A stretch of DNA of 64,000 bases from Orrella dioscoreae (GCF_900089455.2 NZ_LT907988.1:2046001-2110000), one strand, 5' to 3'; positions 43,580-53,096 are shown, counted from the first letter of the stretch. A program made the numbers and translations. The notes: generated by a model not told the origin, from the sequence alone.

Positions 43580-44550
43580 GGCGTGTCGGAAAAGGGCGCG
43601 TCGGAGGAAAGGGAGGGGGAGGCGGCATGCGCCGCGTTCGTGTGCTGGCGTTCGCCGGCCTCCGGCGTGGCGCGCCAGTAGGCGCGGCGCGCGCGCAGGC
43701 GGGTCTCGACGGCGGACAGGCGCGTCAGCACCTCGGGGCCGCCACGCGCGGCCAGGCGCGCCACCAGGTGTTCGGCCAGCCCCAGCAGGCCCGCCGTGGT
43801 GTGGAAGAAGGAGCCGGGCCGTCCTTGCGCCTGGCCGGTGTCGGGCGGCGTGAAGACCAGGGTGTGGCGTGCCTGGGCGGTGTAGGGCGCAAGCGGACTG
43901 TCGGTGAGTGCGATGAGGGCCACGCCGCGCGCGCTGAGTTCGGTGGCCAGCTGGACCGTCAGCGCGGGGTAGGGGGCTTGCGAGATCACGACCAGCGCGT
44001 CGCCGGCCTGCAGCACGTCGGCCGCCTCGGCCTGCATGGCGCCCAGCCCGTCGATGAGAATGCCGTTGCTGCGCACGAGCTGATAGGCGTAGCGCATCTG
44101 GAAGGCGATGCCGAAGCTGGAGCGCGTGCCCAGGAAGCCCACCAGCCGCGACTGCAGCATCGTCTGGGCGGCGGCGTCCAGTTGCGCCAGCGAATTGGCC
44201 TGTTGCACCGAGCGCAGGGCGTCGACCTGCAAGCCGGTCAGGGCGGCGTGGCCGTCCAGTTCAGGTCCGGCCTGCAGGGCGGCCGCGCGTTCGCGCAAGG
44301 TGGTGTTCGCCTTGCGGGCCAGCGCCTGCTGGCAGGCTTGCCGCAGTGCGTCATAGCCGTCGTAGCCGGCGGCACGCGCCAGCCGCAGCATGGTCGCGGG
44401 CGAGACATTGACGGCCTCGGCCTGCCTGCGCATGGACCACAGCCCGGCTTCGGCCGGGTGCGAAATGATCCAGCGAGCGGCACGTTGCAACTCGGGCGTA
44501 TAGCCCGCGTAGCCTTGTTGCAGGCGCTCCTGTGCCGACATGGCGGCCAT
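43576..44550 (-). CDS. MurR/RpiR-family transcriptional regulator
   Basis: About 324 residues: an N-terminal HTH-6 domain (ELQRAARWIISHPAEAGLWSMRRQAEAVNVSPATMLRLARAAGYDGYDALRQ) and a C-terminal SIS domain (VGFLGTRSSFGIAFQMRYAYQLVRSNG; DALVVISQAPYPALTVQLATELSARGVALIALTDS), normally a sugar-phosphate or small-metabolite sensor. ATG 44550 (MAAMSAQERL) has an AGGGGA ribosome site; an ATG six codons upstream lacks one. Its 3' end overlaps the aminotransferase start, so it probably controls that gene and the TRAP transporter. Divergent from ectR. Confidence 0.9.
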   Translation of the reverse strand: MAAMSAQERLQQGYAGYTPELQRAARWIISHPAEAGLWSMRRQAEAVNVSPATMLRLARAAGYDGYDALRQACQQALARKANTTLRERAAALQAGPELDGHAALTGLQVDALRSVQQANSLAQLDAAAQTMLQSRLVGFLGTRSSFGIAFQMRYAYQLVRSNGILIDGLGAMQAEAADVLQAGDALVVISQAPYPALTVQLATELSARGVALIALTDSPLAPYTAQARHTLVFTPPDTGQAQGRPGSFFHTTAGLLGLAEHLVARLAARGGPEVLTRLSAVETRLRARRAYWRATPEAGERQHTNAAHAASPSLSSDAPFSDTP

Positions 44551-44723
44551 GGCGCTTTCCCCTTGCATTGATGTTTTGAAACAGATGGTACATGGAACTA
44601 AATAAAAAAAACATACGTTTTCCTGCTTAGGGGAAAACCCGCCAGGCCACTGTATTTACAAGGGATTTGCGTCCGGGTGGAAGGTTGACAGCCTAGAGTG
44701 GCACCGGTAGCATGGGCCTCAAA

Positions 44724-44741
44724 TTATTCGTGTACTAATTA
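44724..44741. promoter_or_regulatory. EctR1-like operator upstream of the ectoine operon
   Basis: TTATTCGT-GT-ACTAATTA, two 8-bp half-sites around GT. Compared with the published Methylomicrobium EctR1 pseudopalindrome as I recall it (TATTTAGT-GT-ACTATATA), it matches at 5 of 8 and 6 of 8 positions plus the spacer. It lies 23 bases before the ectR start in an AT-rich patch. An AATTA...TAATT inverted repeat (44722-44740) overlaps it. Confidence 0.6.
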
Positions 44742-44763
44742 ATCTTATTGAATTGGTTTGGTT

Positions 44764-45330
44764 ATGAATGATTCTGTCACAACACAGCAGTCGGCACCCA
44801 CGCCGTCGCCGCAGCAATACGACCTGCGGATCCTGCGCGCGCTGCGCCGCATCACGCGTTCTGTTGCGCTGCACTCGCGCCAGCTGGCCGCATGCAGCCA
44901 GATCACGGCGCCGCAGCTCATCTGCCTGCGCGCCATCCTGGCCGCCGGGGGGCCGCTCACCGCGACGGCGCTCAGCCGCGAAATGCACCTGAGCCCGAGC
45001 ACGGTGGTCGGCATCCTGGATCGCCTGGAGGACAAGGGCCTGATCACCCGCGAGCGGGGCCGCGAAGACCGCCGCATCGTCTTCGTGCGTGCCACGGCCG
45101 CGGGCGACGCCCTGGCTCGCGAGGCGCCTTCGCCGTTGCAGAAGCGTCTGGCGGATTCGCTCAACGCGCTGCCGGAACTGGAGCAGGCCACGATCACGCT
45201 GTCGCTCGAGCGCATCGTCGACCTCATGGAAGCCGAGTCGCCCGCGGGCGAGGCGCAGGCCGACCACGGCTCGCCCATCCTGGACGTGCCCACGCATGGC
45301 GCGCCGCCCGAATCGGGGCTGGTCGTATGA
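44764..45330 (+). CDS. ectR: MarR-family regulator of ectoine synthesis (EctR-like)
   Basis: A 188-residue MarR protein. The winged-helix DNA-binding part runs through [67 protein letters not shown], with flanking dimerisation helices and a C-terminal tail of about 25 residues. Its TGA overlaps the ectA ATG (ATGA), so it is the first gene of the ectoine transcript. EctR1-type MarR repressors control ectABC in halotolerant bacteria; an operator-like site lies upstream, implying autoregulation. ATG 44764 is used rather than a TTG at 44758. Confidence 0.9.
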   Translation: MNDSVTTQQSAPTPSPQQYDLRILRALRRITRSVALHSRQLAACSQITAPQLICLRAILAAGGPLTATALSREMHLSPSTVVGILDRLEDKGLITRERGREDRRIVFVRATAAGDALAREAPSPLQKRLADSLNALPELEQATITLSLERIVDLMEAESPAGEAQADHGSPILDVPTHGAPPESGLVV

Positions 45331-45872
45331 GCGAAGCCATGACGCTGGCGCCGGTGGCGGCCCACGCGCTGCGACCGCCGCGGCGTGAGGATGGCGCGGC
45401 TATCCACGCATTGATCCAGGCCAGCCCGCCGCTGGACCTGAATTCCGTCTACGCCTACCTGCTGCTGTGTGAACACCATGCCGGCACGTGCGTGATGGCC
45501 GAGCGCGATGGCGCGCTCGATGGGTTCATTTCCGCCTATGTGCCGCCCGGCCGCGACGACACCTTGTTCGTCTGGCAGGTGGCGGTGCACGAGCGGGCCC
45601 GCGGCCACGGCCTGGGCGGCCAGATGCTCTCGCATCTGCTGGCCCGGCCCGCGTTGGCCGGTATCCGTCATGTCGAGACCACGGTCGGTCCCGACAACCA
45701 GGCTTCGCGGCGCATGTTCGCGGGCCTGGCCCGGCGTCTCGGCACTTCGGTCGCCGAATCGCCACTCTTTCCCGCAAGCCTCTTCGGCGGGCAAGGGCAT
45801 GAAGATGAAGAGCTGTTGCGGATAGGTCCGTTCGACGTTTCCAGCGAGGCTGGGAGGAGAGATCGGGGTTAG
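45327..45872 (+). CDS. ectA: L-2,4-diaminobutyrate acetyltransferase
   Basis: A 181-residue GNAT acetyltransferase producing N-gamma-acetyl-diaminobutyrate, the second step of ectoine synthesis. Evidence: [53 protein letters not shown] (acetyl-CoA pyrophosphate loop) and [23 protein letters not shown], typical of EctA. It overlaps ectR by 4 bases. A 78-base gap to ectB contains an AGAGGGAGA ribosome site but no clear terminator. Confidence 0.95.
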   Translation: MSEAMTLAPVAAHALRPPRREDGAAIHALIQASPPLDLNSVYAYLLLCEHHAGTCVMAERDGALDGFISAYVPPGRDDTLFVWQVAVHERARGHGLGGQMLSHLLARPALAGIRHVETTVGPDNQASRRMFAGLARRLGTSVAESPLFPASLFGGQGHEDEELLRIGPFDVSSEAGRRDRG

Positions 45873-45950
45873 CCATCACCCCGGGGCAGGCAGAGACGCC
45901 ATGCCTCGAAGTACGTACGCAGGTACCCAAACTCTAAGAGGGAGAAAGAT

Positions 45951-47261
45951 ATGGATTTGAAAATTTTTGATCGCATGGAGTCCGAAGTGCGCGGCTACAT
46001 CCGATCCTTCCCGGTGATCTTCAACCAGGCCAGGGGCTCGGTGCTGATCGACGAGAACCGCAACGAATATATCGACTTCTTCAGCGGGGCTGGCACCCTG
46101 AATTACGGCCACAACAATCCTGTCTTCAAGGAAAAGCTGGTCGAGTACGTCGAGTCCGATGGCGTGGTGCATGGCCTGGACATGGCCACCAGCGCCAAGA
46201 AGCAGTTCCTGGAAACGGTCGAGCGCGTGCTGCTCAAGCCGCGCAACTGGCAATACACGCTGCAGTTCACCGGCCCCACCGGCACCAACGCCGTGGAAGC
46301 CGCGCTGAAGATCGCGCGCCAGGTCAAGGGCCGCCAGAACATCATTTCGTTCACGCACGGTTTCCACGGCGTGAGCGGCGGTTCGCTGGCCGTGACCGCG
46401 AACGCCAAGTTCCGCAATGCCGCCGGCGTGGCGCTGGCCAACACCAGCTTCATGCCCTATGACGGCTACTTCGGTCCCGATGTCGACAGCATTGCGTGCA
46501 TCGAGCGCATGCTCGAGGATCCCAGCAGCGGGTTGGACAAGCCCGCTGCCGTGATCGTCGAGACCGTCCAGGGCGAAGGTGGCGTGAACGTCGCCACGCT
46601 GCGCTGGATCAAGGAACTGGAAAAGCTCTGCCGCCGTCACGACATGCTGCTGATCGTCGATGACATCCAGGTCGGTTGCGGCCGTACCGGCAGCTTCTTC
46701 AGCTTCGAGTCGGCCGGCATCCGTCCCGACATCATCACGCTGTCGAAGTCGCTGTCGGGCTATGGCCTGCCGATGTCGCTGGTGCTGATGAAGCCCGAGC
46801 TCGACATCTGGAAGCCCGGCGCGCACAGCGGCACCTTCCGCGGCAACAACCTGGCCTTCGTGACGGCCACCGCCGCGCTCGACACCTACTGGACCAGCGA
46901 TGCGTTCTCCACCGAAATCCAGCGCAAGGAGCGCATGGTGCGCGACTGGCTGGAAAACGTGGTGCACAGCTATCCCAACGCCGGCCTGGCCGTGCGTGGC
47001 CGCGGCCTGATCCAGGGCCTGGTGACCAACGGCGATCCCTCGCTCGCCGGCCGCATCGCCAGCAAGGCTTTCGAGCAGGGCCTGGTGATCGAGACCTCGG
47101 GCGCGCAGGACGAAGTGCTGAAGCTGCTGCCGGCCCTCACCATCGAGGACGAGCTGCTCACGCGCGGCCTGGAAGTGATCGAGCGCAGCGTCGGCGAGGC
47201 GCTGGCCGAGAGCGGGCAACAAGGCGCCCGCGTCCTGAAATTCGGAGGTAAGGCACGATGA
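45951..47261 (+). CDS. ectB: Diaminobutyrate-2-oxoglutarate transaminase
   Basis: A 436-residue class III PLP aminotransferase making L-2,4-diaminobutyrate from aspartate-semialdehyde and glutamate, the first committed ectoine step. Signatures: [73 protein letters not shown] and PLP lysine in [24 protein letters not shown]. Its stop overlaps the ectC start (ATGA), indicating translational coupling. Confidence 0.97.
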   Translation: MDLKIFDRMESEVRGYIRSFPVIFNQARGSVLIDENRNEYIDFFSGAGTLNYGHNNPVFKEKLVEYVESDGVVHGLDMATSAKKQFLETVERVLLKPRNWQYTLQFTGPTGTNAVEAALKIARQVKGRQNIISFTHGFHGVSGGSLAVTANAKFRNAAGVALANTSFMPYDGYFGPDVDSIACIERMLEDPSSGLDKPAAVIVETVQGEGGVNVATLRWIKELEKLCRRHDMLLIVDDIQVGCGRTGSFFSFESAGIRPDIITLSKSLSGYGLPMSLVLMKPELDIWKPGAHSGTFRGNNLAFVTATAALDTYWTSDAFSTEIQRKERMVRDWLENVVHSYPNAGLAVRGRGLIQGLVTNGDPSLAGRIASKAFEQGLVIETSGAQDEVLKLLPALTIEDELLTRGLEVIERSVGEALAESGQQGARVLKFGGKAR

Positions 47262-47656
47262 TCGTACGTAACGTGAAAGATGTGATCGGCACGGAAAACG
47301 AAGTCAAGACCGATACGTGGATGAGCCGCCGCGTGCTGTTGAAGAAGGACGGCATGGGCTTCTCTTTCCACGAGACGACGATCTTCCCGGGCGGCCAGAC
47401 CCACATCCACTACCAGAACCACCTGGAAGCCGTGTGGGTCGTCGAGGGCGACGGCGAGATCGAGACGATTGCCGATGGCAAGAAATACAAGCTGGAACCT
47501 GGCGTGGTCTACGCGCTGGACAAGAACGATGAGCACTGGCTGCGCGGCGGCAAGGAACCCTTGCGCGTGATCTGCGTGTTCAACCCCCCGCTTACCGGCC
47601 TGGAGGTGCACGACGAAAAGGGTGTGTACCCGATCGTCGAAGACCAGGCCGCCTGA
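47258..47656 (+). CDS. ectC: Ectoine synthase
   Basis: A 132-residue cupin that cyclises N-gamma-acetyl-diaminobutyrate to ectoine. [16 protein letters not shown], the metal-site region [31 protein letters not shown] and [14 protein letters not shown] match EctC. Length agrees with the family (about 130). It is coupled to ectB by a 4-base overlap and followed after 15 bases by ectD. Confidence 0.97.
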   Translation: MIVRNVKDVIGTENEVKTDTWMSRRVLLKKDGMGFSFHETTIFPGGQTHIHYQNHLEAVWVVEGDGEIETIADGKKYKLEPGVVYALDKNDEHWLRGGKEPLRVICVFNPPLTGLEVHDEKGVYPIVEDQAA

Positions 47657-47671
47657 TTCGAAGGAGGATTC

Positions 47672-48595
47672 ATGATTAGTCCTGCGAAAGATCCCTACGC
47701 GTCACGGACCGACCGCGGTTCGGCCATCATCGCCCGGCAGGATCCGGTGGTGCATGGCAACGGCGACTATGCCGATGCCCTGAAGCGCGACCAGCTGGAT
47801 GCCTATGAGCGTGACGGTTTCCTGTTGCTGGAAGACGTCTTCTCGGAAAAGGAAGTGGCGGCGTTGCTGGCCGAGGCCGAGCGCATGACGCGCGACCCCG
47901 CCATCATCCGCCGCGAGGAGTCGATCACCGAGCGCAACAGCGACGTGGTGCGGTCCATCTTCATGGTGCACGTGCTCAGCCCCGTCATCCTGAAGCTGGC
48001 GCGCGACCCGCGTCTCATCCACGTGGCGCGCCAGATCCTGGGCTCCGAGGTGTACATGCACCAGTCCCGCGTGAACCTGAAGCCAGGGTTCAAGGGCAAG
48101 GAGTTCTACTGGCACTCGGACTTCGAGACCTGGCACGTGGAAGACGGCATGCCCAACATGCGCGCGCTGAGTTGCTCGGTGCTGCTGACCGACAACAATG
48201 CCTGCAACGGCCCGCTGATGCTGGTGCCGGGTTCGCACCACCAGTTCATCTCCTGCGTGGGCGAGACGCCGGAGAACCACTACAAGGACTCGCTGAAGAA
48301 GCAGGAGTATGGCGTGCCGGATCCGGTGAGCCTGCAACTGCTGGTGGAGCAGGGCGGCATCAAGCCCATGACCGCCAAGGCGGGCTCGGTGGTGTTTTTC
48401 GACTGCAACACCATGCATGGCTCGAACAGCAACATTTCGCCGTGGCCGCGCGCCAACGTCTTCATGGTCTACAACAGCATGGAGAACACGTTGAATTCAC
48501 CCAAGTATGGGCTGGCGCCGCGTCCCGAGCACATCGCCACGCGGTCGAGCTTTTCGGCGCTGACGCCGCTGGACACGCTGAAGTCGGTGCGCTGA
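47672..48595 (+). CDS. ectD: Ectoine 5-hydroxylase
   Basis: A 307-residue Fe(II)/2-oxoglutarate dioxygenase converting ectoine to (4S,5S)-5-hydroxyectoine. The EctD signature around FYWHSDFETWHVEDGMP supplies iron ligands H148 and D150; the third is H249 in FDCNTMHGSNSN. An AAGGAGG ribosome site precedes ATG 47672. It is the last gene of the cluster; two hairpins and a T-run follow. The cell should therefore make both ectoine and hydroxyectoine. No dedicated aspartokinase gene (ask_ect) is present here. Confidence 0.97.
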   Translation: MISPAKDPYASRTDRGSAIIARQDPVVHGNGDYADALKRDQLDAYERDGFLLLEDVFSEKEVAALLAEAERMTRDPAIIRREESITERNSDVVRSIFMVHVLSPVILKLARDPRLIHVARQILGSEVYMHQSRVNLKPGFKGKEFYWHSDFETWHVEDGMPNMRALSCSVLLTDNNACNGPLMLVPGSHHQFISCVGETPENHYKDSLKKQEYGVPDPVSLQLLVEQGGIKPMTAKAGSVVFFDCNTMHGSNSNISPWPRANVFMVYNSMENTLNSPKYGLAPRPEHIATRSSFSALTPLDTLKSVR

Positions 48596-48609
48596 TGCCT
48601 GCATGACCC

Positions 48610-48666
48610 GGCATCGCCCATGGGCGATGCCGCGGCCGGCCCCCTCGTGGGGCCGGTTTCGTTTTT
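48610..48666 (+). terminator. Double-hairpin terminator of the ectoine operon
   Basis: A perfect 22-base palindrome at 48610-48631 is followed by CCGGCCCC-CTCGT-GGGGCCGG (48636-48656) and TTTCGTTTTT. The second stem plus T-run is a typical rho-independent terminator, 40 bases after the ectD stop. Confidence 0.88.
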
Positions 48667-48793
48667 GGCGCCGGCCTGGCTGGGCCGTCCGCCCCCTGGG
48701 CCCGGCGGCGCGCATAGGCATCGCGGCCATGGGCGCAAGCCAAAAACTATAGAATGTCGGCCTTCTCACCTGAAACGAGCGAAATTCCATATC

Positions 48794-49162
48794 ATGCAAC
48801 GCATTATGCTGCGTGCGAAGCTGCACCGCGTTACCGTCACGGAAGCCGACCTGCACTACGAAGGTTCCTGCGGCATCGATCCCGACCTGCTGGACGCCGC
48901 CGACATGCGCGAGTTCGAGCGCATCGAGCTGTATAACGTGACCAACGGCGAGCGCTTCGACACCTATATCATCAAGGCCGAACGCGGCAGCGGCAAGATT
49001 TCGCTGAATGGCGCCGCCGCCCGGCGCGCCCAGGTGGGCGACCTGATGATCATCTGCACCTACGGTCCCATGTCCGAAGCGCAGGTGGCCACGCACAAGC
49101 CCCGGGTGATCCTGGTGGACGAGCAGAACCGCATCAAGGAAATCCGCAAGTTCGAGGACTGA
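48794..49162 (+). CDS. panD: Aspartate 1-decarboxylase
   Basis: A 122-residue pyruvoyl enzyme making beta-alanine for pantothenate and CoA. The proenzyme self-cleaves at Gly-Ser in [13 protein letters not shown] (near residues 24-25). [20 protein letters not shown] and the [20 protein letters not shown] segment are characteristic. ATG 48794 matches the family start. An ACTATAGAAT -10-like element lies about 40 bases upstream. It stands alone after the ectoine terminator. Confidence 0.97.
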   Translation: MQRIMLRAKLHRVTVTEADLHYEGSCGIDPDLLDAADMREFERIELYNVTNGERFDTYIIKAERGSGKISLNGAAARRAQVGDLMIICTYGPMSEAQVATHKPRVILVDEQNRIKEIRKFED

Positions 49163-49253
49163 CCTCGGCTCGGGTGGCGGCCCGCCTGGCTGTCGCCCTT
49201 CATGCCCCGCGCGGTGCGCGGGGACTTCGACTGACCAGCCCCCCGTCACTGCC

Positions 49254-50300
49254 ATGAGCTTCCAGGTTACCGTCCTTCCCAGCCAGCACACCTTCACCGC
49301 CGACGCCGGCCAGACGCTGCTGGACGCCGCGCTTGCCGCGGGCATCGTCCTGCCCTACAGCTGCCGCAATGGCGCATGTTCCACCTGCAAGGGCAGGGTG
49401 GTGTCGGGCGATTTCGAGGCCGGCGGCACGCCCGCCCAGATCCTCTCGACGGAGGAAATCGCGCAGGGCTACACGCTTTTCTGCCAGGCGCATGCGCGTT
49501 CGGACATGGTGCTGGAATCCAAGGAAGTGCGGCTCGCCAGCGACATCCAGATCCGCAAGCTGCCCGCCCGCGTCATGACGCTCGAGCGCGCCGCGCCCGA
49601 CGTGACGGTGCTGACGCTGCAATTGCCCGCGACCGAGCCGTTCCGCTATTACGCCGGCCAGTACATCGAGGTCATCCTGAAGGATGGCCGCCGCCGCAGC
49701 TATTCCATGGCCAGCCCCCCGGGCACGGGCGGCCCGCTGGAACTGCACATCCGCCACCTGCCTGGGGGGGTGTTCACCGACCACGTGTTCGGCGCCGGCG
49801 CCACGCAGATGAAGGAGCGCGAGATCATGCGCCTGGAAGGGCCGCTGGGCTCGTTCTTCCTGCGCGAGGACAGCGACGCGCCCATCGTCCTGCTGGCCAG
49901 CGGCACGGGCTTCGCGCCGGTCAAGGCGATCGTCGAGCACATGCAGCTGGCCGGCATCCGCCGCCCGGTGCGCCTGTACTGGGGCGGCCGCCGTCCCCAG
50001 GATCTCTACATGCACGCGCTGGCCGAAGGCTGGGCCGCCCAGATCCCCGACTTCCAGTACATCCCGGTGGTGTCCCAGGCCCTGCCCGAGGACAATTGGA
50101 CGGGCCGCACGGGCTTCGTGCACGAAGCGGTCATGCAGGACCTGCCCGACCTGTCGGGCTGGCAGGTTTATGCCTGCGGGACGCCGCTCATGGTCGATGC
50201 GGCCCGCCGCGATTTCGGCGCGCGCTGCCAGTTGCCCGAAGAGGCGTTCTTCGCCGATGCCTTTACCTCCGAAGCCGACGTGGCTGCCCTGAAGGGCTGA
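49254..50300 (+). CDS. [2Fe-2S] flavin reductase (CDP-6-deoxy-glucoseen reductase/AscD-like)
   Basis: A 348-residue three-domain electron-transfer protein. It has an N-terminal plant-type ferredoxin domain (LPYSCRNGACSTCKGRV, with a fourth cysteine in TLFCQAHA), an FAD domain (RRRSYSMASPP, the RxYS motif) and an NAD(P)-binding domain (LLASGTGFAPVKAIVEHM; VYACGTPLMVDAARRDF). This layout matches the reductases annotated as CDP-6-deoxy-delta-3,4-glucoseen reductase in betaproteobacteria. In the absence of a deoxysugar cluster the partner is probably some other oxygenase or reductase system. Confidence 0.9.
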   Translation: MSFQVTVLPSQHTFTADAGQTLLDAALAAGIVLPYSCRNGACSTCKGRVVSGDFEAGGTPAQILSTEEIAQGYTLFCQAHARSDMVLESKEVRLASDIQIRKLPARVMTLERAAPDVTVLTLQLPATEPFRYYAGQYIEVILKDGRRRSYSMASPPGTGGPLELHIRHLPGGVFTDHVFGAGATQMKEREIMRLEGPLGSFFLREDSDAPIVLLASGTGFAPVKAIVEHMQLAGIRRPVRLYWGGRRPQDLYMHALAEGWAAQIPDFQYIPVVSQALPEDNWTGRTGFVHEAVMQDLPDLSGWQVYACGTPLMVDAARRDFGARCQLPEEAFFADAFTSEADVAALKG

Positions 50301-50488
50301 CCTCCAGGGGGATGCCGGTGGATTGTTGCGCGGCCGCCCCCGGGCGGCGCCCGCCGCGCACGGAGTGCTTTGGGCGGGTGCGCAGGCCGCGTTAAACTGC
50401 GTGATCGCCCGCGCCCGCGCGGCCGCCAAGCCAGGCATCGTGCCGGGCAGGCGCGCCCCGGCAGGCCCGGGCCTGGAGCCAATCTGGA

Positions 50489-51745
50489 ATGAAAATCGCG
50501 GTTTTGGGCAGCGGCATCCTCGGCACATCCAGTGCCTGGTGGCTGCGGCAGGCTGGCCACGACGTGGTCGTGCTCGACCGGGCCGCCGGCCCTGCCCAGG
50601 AAACCAGCCTGGCCAACGGCGGCCAGATTTCCGTTTCCTATGCCGAGCCCTGGGCCAATCCCCAGGCGCCCCTGAAGCTGCTGCGCTGGATGCTGCGCGA
50701 CGACGCGCCGCTGCTGTTCCGCCCCCAGGCGGACTGGCGCCAATGGCAGTGGGGCCTGGCCTTCCTGCGTGAATGCCTGCCTTCGCGGCTGGCCCCCAAT
50801 ATCCGTGCGCTGGTGTCCATGGCGGAATACAGCCGCGGCATCCTGCGCCAGATGCGCGCCGCGCTGGACATCGACTACGACCAGCTCTCGCGCGGCATCC
50901 TGAACATCTATCGCGACCCTGCCCAGTTCGAAGCCTCGCAACGCGCCGCCGGCATGATGCGCGAATTCGGCGTGGACCGGCGCGCCATCAGCGCCGACGA
51001 GGCCGTGCGCATCGAGCCCGCGCTGGCGGCATACCGCCATCGCCTGGTCGGCGCGGACTACACGCCCGAGGACGAAAGCGGCGACGTGCACCGCTTCACC
51101 GTGGCCCTGGCCGAACGTGCCGCCGACGCAGGCGTCGAGTTCCTGTTCTCCACCCAGGCCACCCGCCTGCATACCGAAGGCGGCCGGGTCAGCGGGGTCG
51201 AGTTCATCGGCGCCGACGGCCGCTACGGCCTGCTGAAGGCGGATGCCTACGTGGCCGCGGCGGGCAGCTTCACGCCGGCCCTGGTGCGCCCGCTGGGCGT
51301 GTCCTGCCCGGTCTATCCGGCCAAGGGCTATTCCGCCACCTTCCCGGTGCTGGACCCCGATGCGGCGCCCTCGGTCAGCCTGACCGACAGCGGCAACAAG
51401 GTCGTCATCAGCCGCCTGGGCGACCGCTTGCGCATGGCCGGCACGGCCGAGTTCGCGGGTTATTCCCGGGCCCTCAATCCCGCTCGCTGCCAGATGCTCG
51501 CGCAACTGGCCGGCGAGCTGTTTCCCGGCGCGCTCGACATCGGGCGCGCCGCTTACTGGTCGGGCCTGCGCCCGGCCACGCCTTCCAACGTGCCCCTGAT
51601 CGGCCGCACCCGCGTTCCCAACCTGTACCTGAACACCGGGCATGGGACGCTAGGCTGGACCATGGGCGTCGGCTCGGGGAAGGCCTTGGCGGACATCGTG
51701 GATGGACGCCGGCCCGAACCCGAGTTTCCCTTTATTGGCTTGTAG
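50489..51745 (+). CDS. dadA: D-amino acid dehydrogenase (small subunit type)
   Basis: A 418-residue FAD-dependent DAO-family enzyme oxidising D-amino acids to 2-oxo acids with electrons to the respiratory chain. Evidence: N-terminal MKIAVLGSGILGTSSAWWL (dinucleotide fold), ETSLANGGQISVSYAEPWANP, VYPAKGYSATFPV, and C-terminal YWSGLRPATPSNVPLIG with TGHGTLGWTMGVGSGKALADIV. These match DadA (E. coli 432). No alanine racemase gene (dadX) is adjacent. A TTAAACTG -10-like element lies near 50391, about 95 bases upstream. Confidence 0.93.
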   Translation: MKIAVLGSGILGTSSAWWLRQAGHDVVVLDRAAGPAQETSLANGGQISVSYAEPWANPQAPLKLLRWMLRDDAPLLFRPQADWRQWQWGLAFLRECLPSRLAPNIRALVSMAEYSRGILRQMRAALDIDYDQLSRGILNIYRDPAQFEASQRAAGMMREFGVDRRAISADEAVRIEPALAAYRHRLVGADYTPEDESGDVHRFTVALAERAADAGVEFLFSTQATRLHTEGGRVSGVEFIGADGRYGLLKADAYVAAAGSFTPALVRPLGVSCPVYPAKGYSATFPVLDPDAAPSVSLTDSGNKVVISRLGDRLRMAGTAEFAGYSRALNPARCQMLAQLAGELFPGALDIGRAAYWSGLRPATPSNVPLIGRTRVPNLYLNTGHGTLGWTMGVGSGKALADIVDGRRPEPEFPFIGL

Positions 51746-51754
51746 ACAGACGCT

Positions 51755-53068
51755 ATGAACATGATGCAAAGCGCGGGCGTTCCCCGCATCGTGCGCGCCG
51801 CCGGGCACGCGCTGGTCCTCGGCCTGGCCGGTGTGTCGGCGCAGGCCATGGCCGCCACCGACGTGCAGGTCTGGCACACCCTGAGTCCGGCCAACAAGGA
51901 CCAGCTGGAAAAGATCGTCAAGCAATTCAACCGCGACCAGAAGGATGTGCGCGTGGTGCTGAAGGGCTTCGACAGCCAGGCGAATCTGCGCGACGCGGCC
52001 ACCCGTGCCGTCGCCGCCAAGAAGGGCCCGCACCTGGTGCAGATCGAGGACAACCACTCGCCCGACGTCATCGCCGAGCACAAGTCCATCCTGCCGCTGT
52101 ACCGCCTGCTGGACGACTATCCCATCAAGGACCTGGGTTGGTTCCTGCCGCAGACCTCGAGCTTCGTGCGCGACAACCGTGGCCGACTGCTCGCCTTCCC
52201 CTGGATGGCCGAGATCCCGGTCATGTTCTACAACCTGGATGCCTACAAGAAGGCGGGCCTGGACCCGAAGGCGCCTTCGCGCACCTGGAACGACCTGCAG
52301 GCCGACCTGCTGAAACTGCGCGACAACACGGATCTCAACTGCCCGTACGCGACCAGCCAGCAAGTCTCGGTGCACCTGGAAAACCTGGCGCCCATGAACA
52401 ACCGCCTGTACACGAGCGCGAACAACGGCCTGGACAAGGGCACGCCCAAGTTCAACTTCGACTCGCTGTACATGCGCCACCTGTCGCTGATGGTGAGCTG
52501 GAAGCGTTCGCTGCTGCTGACCGAGCACACCGACGACGACCGCGCCGATGCGCTGTTCGCCAAGGGCCAGTGCGGCGTGCTGACGGCGGGCTCGGGCGCG
52601 CTGGGCAGCATCCTGGCGGGCAAGGTGCCTTTCGGCGTGACGCCTCTGCCTTACTACTCGCAAGTCGCCAAGCAGCCCGGCCGACCCTTCGTCAGCGGGT
52701 CGGCGCTGTGGGCCGTGGCAGGCCATCCCCGCGACGAGGACAAGGCCACGATGGCCTTCCTGGCCTACCTCGCCAAGCCGGTCGTGGCGGCGCAGTGGCA
52801 TCAGAACACGGGCTTCCTGCCCTTGACCGACGCTGCCTTCCGCGCGGCCGACGTCTCGTTCTACAACCGCGTTCCCGGAGCGCAAGCCGTGGTCGAATCG
52901 GTCCGTGCCACGCCGGCGGCGTCGGCGCGCGGCTTCCGCCTGGCCAACTATCCGCAGGTCGAGCAGATCTTCAACGCCGAACTGCAGACCGCGCTGTCCG
53001 GCGACGTGCCGCCGATGCGCGCGCTGAACGTGGCATCCGAAAAGGCGGAAGCGGCGATGCGCCGCTGA
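51755..53068 (+). CDS. Extracellular solute-binding protein (family 1, UgpB-like)
   Basis: A 437-residue periplasmic ABC binding protein. The signal peptide is GHALVLGLAGVSAQAMA before ATDVQVWHTL. Core motifs are VWHTLSPANKDQLEKIVKQFNRD, VQIEDNHSPDVIAEHK, LLAFPWMAEIPVMFYNLDAYKKAGLDP, TWNDLQADLLKL and WHQNTGFLPLTDAAF. The pattern resembles UgpB (sn-glycerol-3-phosphate) and other family 1 proteins, but the ligand is uncertain. No ABC membrane or ATPase genes are adjacent, so it is an orphan. It follows dadA by 9 bases and ends at a strong terminator. Confidence 0.87.
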   Translation: MNMMQSAGVPRIVRAAGHALVLGLAGVSAQAMAATDVQVWHTLSPANKDQLEKIVKQFNRDQKDVRVVLKGFDSQANLRDAATRAVAAKKGPHLVQIEDNHSPDVIAEHKSILPLYRLLDDYPIKDLGWFLPQTSSFVRDNRGRLLAFPWMAEIPVMFYNLDAYKKAGLDPKAPSRTWNDLQADLLKLRDNTDLNCPYATSQQVSVHLENLAPMNNRLYTSANNGLDKGTPKFNFDSLYMRHLSLMVSWKRSLLLTEHTDDDRADALFAKGQCGVLTAGSGALGSILAGKVPFGVTPLPYYSQVAKQPGRPFVSGSALWAVAGHPRDEDKATMAFLAYLAKPVVAAQWHQNTGFLPLTDAAFRAADVSFYNRVPGAQAVVESVRATPAASARGFRLANYPQVEQIFNAELQTALSGDVPPMRALNVASEKAEAAMRR

Positions 53069-53096
53069 TGCCTGCAAGGTATCGCGCCTGATCCAG

